Source: an uncultured Gemmobacter sp. (GTDB lineage Bacteria; Pseudomonadota; Alphaproteobacteria; Rhodobacterales; Rhodobacteraceae). Taken from it: a stretch of 9,513 nt of DNA. How positions within the stretch are numbered: the first letter of the stretch is position 1; every line of letters begins with the position of its first letter. The stretch spans positions 1 to 9,513 of the forward strand of contig CALKAA010000231.1 in assembly GCA_937983495.1 (NCBI GenBank). The letters are read 5' to 3'. A model generated the notes under the pieces. That model was not told the DNA's origin. It did no database searches and was given only the letters and a program-made list of their open reading frames with translations. The position numbers and the translations under genes were made by a program. Shown piece after piece: positions 4,709 through 9,513 of the stretch.

Positions 4709-5647
4709 ATGACCGCGCTTGCTTCGCCCGCCCGCAGAACCTGGATTGGCATTCTTTGTGCCGTGGCGGGGGCTGCGATCTTGTCGGTCAATGATGTGGC
4801 GATCAAGTCGCTGTCGGGGGCCTATGCGCTGCATCAGGTGATCCTGACGCGTTCGGCCATTTCGATGCTGTTCCTGCTGGGTTTCATGGGTTTTTCCGGC
4901 GGATATGGCCAGCTTCTGACCCGCCGCCCGCGCGCGCATCTGCTGCGGGTCAGTTTCGTGATGCTGTCGAACATCACCTATTTTCTGGGCTTGGCCGCGC
5001 TGCCATTGGCCGATGCTGTGGCCATCGCCTTTGTCAGCCCGCTGGTGGTCACGCTGCTTTCGGTGGTGGTGCTGGGCGAGACAGTGGGGCCGCGCCGCTG
5101 GGCCGCCGTGGCGATTGGCATGCTGGGCGTGATCGTCATGCTGCGCCCCGGCAGCGGGGCCTTGCAGCCTGCGGCGCTGCTCGTATTCCTGTCGGCCTTC
5201 ACCTATGCCTCGACCCATATGATGACGCGGCACCTGCGCGATACCGAAAGCGCCGCCACGCTGAATTTCTATGTGCAATGCGGCTTTATCCTTGTCTCTA
5301 CCCTGATGGGGCTGACAGTGGGCGACGGGCATCTGGCGGGATCGGCCAACCCCTCGCTGGCCTTTCTGTTGCGCGGCTGGATCTGGCCCCCCATAGCCGA
5401 TTGGCCGTGGTTTCTGGCCACCGGGCTTTCGGTCGCCATTGGCGGGCTGATGGTCAGCCAGGCCTACCGTCTGTGCGAGGCCGCCGTCATTGCCCCCTTT
5501 GAATATGCCGCCATGCCGCTGGCGATCCTGTGGGGGCTGATCTTTTTCGGACAAATGCCCGACCGCACCGCATGGATCGGCATTGCCTTGATCTGCGGAG
5601 CGGGTCTTTATGTGCTGTGGCGTGAAACCAGCCTCAGGAGACGATAA
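4709..5647 (+). CDS. DMT superfamily transporter, two EamA domains
   Basis: This 312-residue inner-membrane protein has ten hydrophobic segments in two EamA repeats (about 12-147 and 155-305). The first repeat has the family pattern ADAVAIAFVSPLVVTLLSVVVLGE (101-124) followed by GMLGVIVMLRPG (137-148). The second has the matching APFEYAAMPLAILWGLIFFGQ (262-282) and a closing segment before the basic tail LRRR. EamA/DMT proteins move small metabolites such as amino acids, nucleotides, cofactors or riboflavin; the substrate cannot be read here. The start is placed at ATG 4709, where residues like the usual pre-TM1 region begin. A GTG at 4646 would add 21 Arg/Ala residues and has no ribosome binding site. 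The AAGGGG at 4702-4707 is unusually close to the ATG, so the start remains uncertain. Its TAA shares one base with the next ATG (TAATG). Confidence 0.9.
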   Translation: MTALASPARRTWIGILCAVAGAAILSVNDVAIKSLSGAYALHQVILTRSAISMLFLLGFMGFSGGYGQLLTRRPRAHLLRVSFVMLSNITYFLGLAALPLADAVAIAFVSPLVVTLLSVVVLGETVGPRRWAAVAIGMLGVIVMLRPGSGALQPAALLVFLSAFTYASTHMMTRHLRDTESAATLNFYVQCGFILVSTLMGLTVGDGHLAGSANPSLAFLLRGWIWPPIADWPWFLATGLSVAIGGLMVSQAYRLCEAAVIAPFEYAAMPLAILWGLIFFGQMPDRTAWIGIALICGAGLYVLWRETSLRRR

Positions 5648-6270
5648 TGGCGATTCAGGCTGTGATCTTTGACATCGGCAACGTGCTGATCGAATGGAAC
5701 CCGGAGCGGTTCTATGACTGGCAAATTGGCCGCGCCGCGCGTGAGGCGCTGTTTGCCGAGGTCGATCTGCACCGGATGAATGACGAGATCGACGCAGGCG
5801 CCCTGTTCAAGGAAACCATCTATGACTGGGCAGAGCGTCACCCGGATTGGTCCGATGAAATCCGCATGTGGTATGACAACTGGATCGACATGGCCTCGCC
5901 CCGGATCGAGGGCTCTATCGCATTGCTCAGGGCCTTGCGGGCCAAGGCGGTGCCGGTCTTTGCGCTGACCAATTTCGGCATTCACAGCTTTGCCTATGCC
6001 CGCACGCAATATGATTTTCTGACCGAGTTCGACCGGGCCTTCGTCTCGGGTGAGATGGGGGTGATCAAGCCCGATCCGCGCATTTATGAACTGGTGGAGC
6101 AAGGCTGCGGCCTGCCCCCCGGCAGCCTGCTCTTCACCGATGACCGGGCCGACAATATCGCCGCCGCCGAGGCGCGCGGCTGGCGGTGCCACCGATTTGA
6201 GGGCTGGCAGGGTTGGGCGCGGCGGCTGGTCGCGGAAGGATTGTTGACGGAGCAGGAGGCCGGGTTGTGA
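5647..6270 (+). CDS. HAD superfamily hydrolase, subfamily IA (probable phosphatase)
   Basis: The 207-residue protein has all four HAD motifs: I, IFDIGNV with nucleophile D9; II, ALTNF with T108; III, K141 in VIKPDPRIY; IV, FTDDRADN with D165/D166. The second Asp of the usual DxD motif I is Gly11, as in YihX-type proteins (FDLGNV), which still act as sugar-phosphate phosphatases. A helical cap lies at about 20-95. The KPDPRIYE block and N170 fit the IA variant-3 group (phosphoglycolate phosphatase, 2-haloacid dehalogenase relatives). The ATG (5647) lies within TAATG of the DMT stop, with CAGGAG (5635-5640) at good spacing. Its TGA overlaps the next start. The substrate is unknown; co-transcription with a transporter and an OCD-like enzyme suggests small-metabolite turnover. 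Confidence 0.93.
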   Translation: MAIQAVIFDIGNVLIEWNPERFYDWQIGRAAREALFAEVDLHRMNDEIDAGALFKETIYDWAERHPDWSDEIRMWYDNWIDMASPRIEGSIALLRALRAKAVPVFALTNFGIHSFAYARTQYDFLTEFDRAFVSGEMGVIKPDPRIYELVEQGCGLPPGSLLFTDDRADNIAAAEARGWRCHRFEGWQGWARRLVAEGLLTEQEAGL

Positions 6271-7184
6271 CTGTGGAAATGATCGGAGCAGAGGTGGAAC
6301 CGCGCCTCGATTGGTTGGCGCTGACCGAAGCACTGGCGGCGGGCCATGGCCTGCCACGGGCCGAGATTGCCGACACCTTCCTCTATCGCGGCAAGGATAC
6401 CATGCTGACCCGTTCGGCCATCATCGACGGTCTGGGCGGGCTGGTGAAATGCGCCACGGTCTTTCCCGAGAATGGCGCGCAGGGCCTGCCCACCATCAAC
6501 GGTGCCGTCACGCTTTATGCCGATCAGACCGGGCTTCTGGAGGCGGTGGTCGATTTCCATCTGGTGACCAAGTGGAAAACCGCTGGCGACAGCTTGCTGG
6601 CGGCGCGGCATCTGGCGCGGCCCGAGGCGCGCAAGATCCTGCTGGTGGGTGCGGGCAATGTGGCGCGCTCCATGGTGGCGGCCTATGATGCGGCCTTTCC
6701 GGGGGCGGAGTTCACCATCTGGAACCGCAGCCGCCCGGCAGCAGAGGCGATGAAACGCGATCTGGGGGTGACCATCGCCGCCGATCTGGCCGAGGCGGTG
6801 GCCGAGGCCGACATCATCTGCACCTGCACCATGTCCACGCAGCCGGTCATCAAGGGCGAATGGCTGCGCCCCGGACAGCATCTGGATCTGATCGGCGCCT
6901 ATCGCCCCGACATGCGCGAGGTGGATGATACCGCGCTGGAACGCGCAACAGTGTTTGTCGATTCCCGCGCCACCACGATTCACCACATTGGCGAGTTGAA
7001 AGACCCGATCGCGCGCGGCGTGATCTCCGAGTCCGATGTGCAGGCCGATTTCTACGATCTGCCCGCAGGCCATTTCCGCCGCCGCAGCGCCGAGGAAATC
7101 ACCATCGCCAAGAACGGCGGTGGCGCGCATCTCGATCTGATGACAGCGGCCTATATCCTGCGCACAGCGCGCGGAATCGGGTGA
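6267..7184 (+). CDS. Ornithine cyclodeaminase / mu-crystallin family protein
   Basis: The 305-residue enzyme belongs to the OCD/mu-crystallin fold, whose members include ornithine cyclodeaminase, alanine dehydrogenase and ketimine/pyrroline-2-carboxylate reductases using NAD(P). Visible: GLVKCATVFPEN (58-69; the family's substrate Lys, K61), GLPTINGAVTLYADQTG (73-89), TKWKTAGDSLLAARHLA (101-117), the Rossmann segment ILLVGAGNVARSMVAAY (124-140) and GAYRPDMREVD (210-220). Two positions differ from true OCD as I recall it: the Arg of the TALRTAA motif is Lys104, and the Asp of GADTPGKRELD is Tyr212. A dehydrogenase/reductase role is therefore as likely as ornithine deamination. The start is GTG 6267, because AGGAGG (6254-6259) lies 7 nt upstream and the GTG overlaps the HAD TGA as GTGA. 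An upstream in-frame ATG at 6213 lies deep in the HAD gene; ATG 6279 is the alternative. Confidence 0.9.
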   Translation: MTVEMIGAEVEPRLDWLALTEALAAGHGLPRAEIADTFLYRGKDTMLTRSAIIDGLGGLVKCATVFPENGAQGLPTINGAVTLYADQTGLLEAVVDFHLVTKWKTAGDSLLAARHLARPEARKILLVGAGNVARSMVAAYDAAFPGAEFTIWNRSRPAAEAMKRDLGVTIAADLAEAVAEADIICTCTMSTQPVIKGEWLRPGQHLDLIGAYRPDMREVDDTALERATVFVDSRATTIHHIGELKDPIARGVISESDVQADFYDLPAGHFRRRSAEEITIAKNGGGAHLDLMTAAYILRTARGIG

Positions 7185-7316
7185 CAAATCCGTAAAAGGC
7201 GCAGAATTTCGGCTTTGACCGGGAACCTGTGACGGGCCTGTGGCGTTTGGGTCCGACTGGCCTCTCTGGCGTCTCTTTGCCGGTTCTTTGGTCGCAAGTT
7301 TGCTTCAGGGGTGCCC
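7185..7316 (+). other. Intergenic region before the AI-2E family gene
   Basis: This 132-bp gap has a TTGACC -35-like hexamer at 7215-7220 without a matching -10 at normal distance (7238-7243 reads CTGTGG). A 6-bp direct repeat CCTGTG occurs at 7226-7231 and 7237-7242, 11 bp apart. There is no convincing terminator after the OCD stop. The ribosome binding site AGGGG (7307-7311) lies 5 nt before the next ATG. Confidence 0.4.
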
Positions 7317-9248
7317 ATGCCGAACAGCCAGACCCGCCCGTCAGCCCTTGCCCTTCCAGCCGAGGCCGATGACGCGCCACAGGCCCGGCGCATCACCCTG
7401 CCGCGCCTTGCCACCATTGTCGGCGTGGCGGCGGTGCTGCATCTGGGGCAGGAAGTGTTCCTGCCGCTGGCCATCGCCATGCTGCTGACCTTTGCGCTGT
7501 CGCCCGCCGTCTCGGCCTTTCGCAAGCGCGGCGCGCCGCTCACCGCCTCGGTGCTGGTGGTGGCCTTTCTGGCCTTTTCGGCCATCGCCGCCTTTTCACT
7601 GGTGGTGGCGGGGCAAGTCTCCGGCCTGGCCCGCGATCTGCCCAGCTTTCAGCAAAACATCCTGACCAAGCTGGAAGGCTTGCAGCAACAGGGCGGCGAA
7701 AATGGCCTTGTCGCGCGACTGACCGAGATGGCCGGGGCGATCAACAAGGAAATCGCCACCGCCCTGCCCGCCGAGGGCGAAAGCGCAACCCCAGCCCCAA
7801 CCGGCCCGATGCAGGTGGAGGTGGTGGAGCGCCAAAGCCCGCTGGATATGCTCGTGAACCTTGTCGGCCCGATCATCAGCCCCATCGCCACCGCCGGTCT
7901 GGTGGTGGTTCTGGTGATCTTCATGCTGCTGGAGCGCGAGGAGCTGCGCGACCGCTTCATCCGGCTGATCGGGTCGAACGACCTGCACCGCAGCACGCAA
8001 GTCTTGGAGGATGCGGGCAGCCGGGTGGCGAATTATCTGCTGATCCAATTGCTTGTGAATGTGATCTATGCCGTCCCCATCGGGTTGGGCCTCTGGCTGA
8101 TCGGGGTGCCCAATGCGCTGCTCTGGGGGATGCTGACCCTTGTGCTGCGCTTTGTGCCCTATATCGGCTCGGTTCTGTCGGCCGCCTTTCCGCTGTTTCT
8201 GGCCTTTGCCGTCAGCCCTGATTGGGATGCGCTGCTCTGGACGGCGGGGTTGTTTCTGGTGGTAGAACTGGCGACCTCCAACATCATCGAGCCTTGGCTC
8301 TATGGCTCGCGCACCGGGGTTTCGCCGCTGGCAATCATCGTGTCTGCGATCTTCTGGACCTGGATCTGGGGGCCTTTGGGCCTTGTGCTGTCCACGCCGC
8401 TGACTGTGTGCCTTGTGGTTCTGGGGCGCCATATCCCGCAATTCGAGCTGTTCGACATTCTGTTTGGCGATGAGCCGGTGCTGGCCCCACATGCTCGGCT
8501 GTACCAGCGCTGGCTGGCTGGCGATGCCATCGAAAGCACCTTCCGCGCCGAGGAGGCGCTGGAGGAGGAATGGCTGTCGGATTACTACGCCCAAACCGCC
8601 CTGCCCGCCTTGATGCTGGCGCAGGCCGACTGGTCGCGCGGCGTGCTGACCACTCCGCAGGAGGAACGGCTGGCGGGCACCGCCATGGCCATGGTCGCCG
8701 ATCTGCAAACCGTGGTAGAGGACGAACGCGCCGAGGAACCTCTGGCCGAGGCCCCGCGCCGTATCCTGTGCATCGGCGGGCGGTCCGGGCTGGACGATGT
8801 GGCCGCCGCCATGCTGGCGCAGGTGTTGGCCAGCGAGGGGGCCGAGACGCGCAGCCTGACCGCCCGCGATCTGGCCCCCACCCGCATGGCCGCGCTGGAG
8901 CTGAGGACCACCGATACCGTGGTGCTGAACTTCCTTGATCCCTCACCTTCGCGGGCCTCGCTGCTGCATATCCGGCGGCTGAAACGGGCGGAACCATCGC
9001 TGCGCGTGGGCGTTGTGATCTGGGACATGCCCGACGCGCTTCTGGCCGAAGGGCAGCCGATCGAGCGTGTCCTCCCTGCCAAACCCGCCGAAGCGCTGGA
9101 AATCGGCGCGGATTTCGCGGTGACCGGGCTTGATCCGGCGGTGGCCGAGGCGTTGTCAGAGGCGGAGGCCCTGCCTTTGCCCGAGGCCGCGCCGAAAAAG
9201 AAACCGGCCCGCAGCCGGGTGCGCAAAGCCGCCCCGGCGCTGGCTTGA
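7317..9248 (+). CDS. AI-2E (PerM/TqsA) family membrane protein with long cytosolic C-terminal extension
   Basis: The 643-residue protein has an AI-2E transporter core at about 28-378: paired TMs near 31-62 and 73-99, a soluble segment with a helical region (101-150) and an Ala/Pro linker (151-172), TMs near 176-205, 237-262, 266-298, 304-320, 333-350 and 353-369, and family motifs MLLEREELRDR (203-213), RVANYLLIQLLVNVIY (236-251), RFVPYIGSVL (278-287) and IIEPWLYGSRTGVSPLAIIVS (323-343). Members export autoinducer-2 or act as ion antiporters; which applies is unknown. Residues 380-643 are an extra soluble part: a helical, acidic stretch (390-475), then an alternating beta/alpha region (482-575, starting RRILCIGGRSGLDDVAAAML) resembling a B12-binding/flavodoxin-like domain without the DxHxxG His, then a Lys/Ala/Pro tail with KKKPARSRVRK. 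ATG 7317 is preferred to GTG 7311, which lies within the ribosome binding site. Confidence 0.92.
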   Translation: MPNSQTRPSALALPAEADDAPQARRITLPRLATIVGVAAVLHLGQEVFLPLAIAMLLTFALSPAVSAFRKRGAPLTASVLVVAFLAFSAIAAFSLVVAGQVSGLARDLPSFQQNILTKLEGLQQQGGENGLVARLTEMAGAINKEIATALPAEGESATPAPTGPMQVEVVERQSPLDMLVNLVGPIISPIATAGLVVVLVIFMLLEREELRDRFIRLIGSNDLHRSTQVLEDAGSRVANYLLIQLLVNVIYAVPIGLGLWLIGVPNALLWGMLTLVLRFVPYIGSVLSAAFPLFLAFAVSPDWDALLWTAGLFLVVELATSNIIEPWLYGSRTGVSPLAIIVSAIFWTWIWGPLGLVLSTPLTVCLVVLGRHIPQFELFDILFGDEPVLAPHARLYQRWLAGDAIESTFRAEEALEEEWLSDYYAQTALPALMLAQADWSRGVLTTPQEERLAGTAMAMVADLQTVVEDERAEEPLAEAPRRILCIGGRSGLDDVAAAMLAQVLASEGAETRSLTARDLAPTRMAALELRTTDTVVLNFLDPSPSRASLLHIRRLKRAEPSLRVGVVIWDMPDALLAEGQPIERVLPAKPAEALEIGADFAVTGLDPAVAEALSEAEALPLPEAAPKKKPARSRVRKAAPALA

Positions 9249-9278
9249 AACAGAGACTGCGAGAGGAAAGGAACCGCC

Positions 9279-9513
9279 ATGGTCCGCAAAGCTGACACGA
9301 CCGAAACACCCGAAACCGCCGCAGGGCTGGAGGCGCAACTGGCGCAATTGCGCGCCGATCTGGCCCGCATGGCCGAAACCGTCACCACTCTGGCGCAATC
9401 CCAAGGCGCAGCGCTTGGGGATCGCCTGGGGGCAGAGGCCGAAAAGCTGCGCGGCACCGCCGAGGCGCAATTGGCGGCCTTGCAGGCGCAGGCCGAGCCC
9501 AAGCTGGAGGAGG
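9279..9513 (+). CDS. ElaB/YqjD/DUF883-like coiled-coil protein (partial, runs off window)
   Basis: The ATG follows GAGAGGAAAGGA (9261-9272) at 6-nt spacing and lies 30 bp after the AI-2E stop, so the two genes are probably co-transcribed. Seventy-eight codons are visible before the window ends, with no stop. The product is hydrophilic, helical and heptad-like: LEAQLAQLRADLARMAETVTTLAQ (residues 17-40), then DRLGAEAEKLRGTAEAQLAAL. This resembles the soluble part of ElaB/YqjD (DUF883) proteins, which attach stationary-phase ribosomes to the inner membrane through a C-terminal span. That span would lie beyond the window, so the assignment is tentative; a generic coiled-coil protein is the alternative. 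Confidence 0.65.
   Translation, partial: MVRKADTTETPETAAGLEAQLAQLRADLARMAETVTTLAQSQGAALGDRLGAEAEKLRGTAEAQLAALQAQAEPKLEE

Noticed and set aside
6084..7187. A 367-codon minus-strand open frame opposite the OCD-family gene
   Set aside because: High-GC mirror frame. The plus frame has the Rossmann and substrate motifs and good start signals, whereas the minus frame has low-complexity Arg/His/Gly composition.
7596..8708. A 370-codon minus-strand open frame opposite the AI-2E gene
   Set aside because: Gln/His/Arg-rich translation typical of the reverse complement of a membrane protein; no domain or ribosome binding site supports it.
8335..9502. Two long minus-strand open frames at the end of the window
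   Set aside because: Pro/Arg/Ala/Ser-rich shadows of the AI-2E extension and the DUF883-like gene.

Overview
The window looks like chromosomal DNA from a high-GC alphaproteobacterium, most likely Rhodobacteraceae/Paracoccaceae (Rhodobacter-like). This rests on the codon use, the waaA(?)-lpxK order, the small conserved hypothetical protein after lpxK, the Hint-domain protein beside dapE, and the intergenic hairpin cluster. These are judgements from recall; no search was run. Bases 1-42 are not biological: they match the 3' end of the Illumina P5/TruSeq universal adapter. The window therefore begins at an untrimmed contig end.

Layout. (i) 43-1629, plus strand: the last codons of a gene that is probably waaA (Kdo transferase), then lpxK (lipid A 4'-kinase) carrying an in-frame tandem 14-residue insertion, then a 120-aa protein of unknown function. 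(ii) 1633-2733, minus strand: a Hint_2-type protein that meets the 120-aa gene tail to tail with 3 bp between the stops. It has lost the Hint catalytic Cys and the conserved His, and it has a suspicious start region around an 8-base C run. (iii) 2734-2863: a divergent intergenic region with a CtrA-box-like site. (iv) 2864-4434: dapE (lysine/diaminopimelate synthesis) overlapping a GNAT acetyltransferase by ATGA. (v) 4435-4708: a non-coding stretch made almost entirely of consecutive hairpins, including an 84-nt imperfect palindrome. (vi) 4709-7184: a tightly coupled three-gene operon of an EamA/DMT transporter, a HAD-IA hydrolase and an ornithine cyclodeaminase/mu-crystallin family enzyme, joined by TAATG and GTGA stop-start overlaps. 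(vii) 7317-9513: an AI-2E/PerM-family membrane protein with a long cytosolic extension that includes a B12-binding-like (flavodoxin-like) region, followed by the start of an ElaB/YqjD (DUF883)-like coiled-coil protein cut by the window end.

Most of the window is ordinary housekeeping sequence. The items most worth a second look are the duplicated 14-residue insertion in LpxK, the hairpin cluster at 4451-4627, the possible frameshift and catalytic decay of the Hint protein, the membrane-transporter fusion, and the adapter contamination. I found no CRISPR array, tRNA, rRNA, transposase or clearly new defence system.
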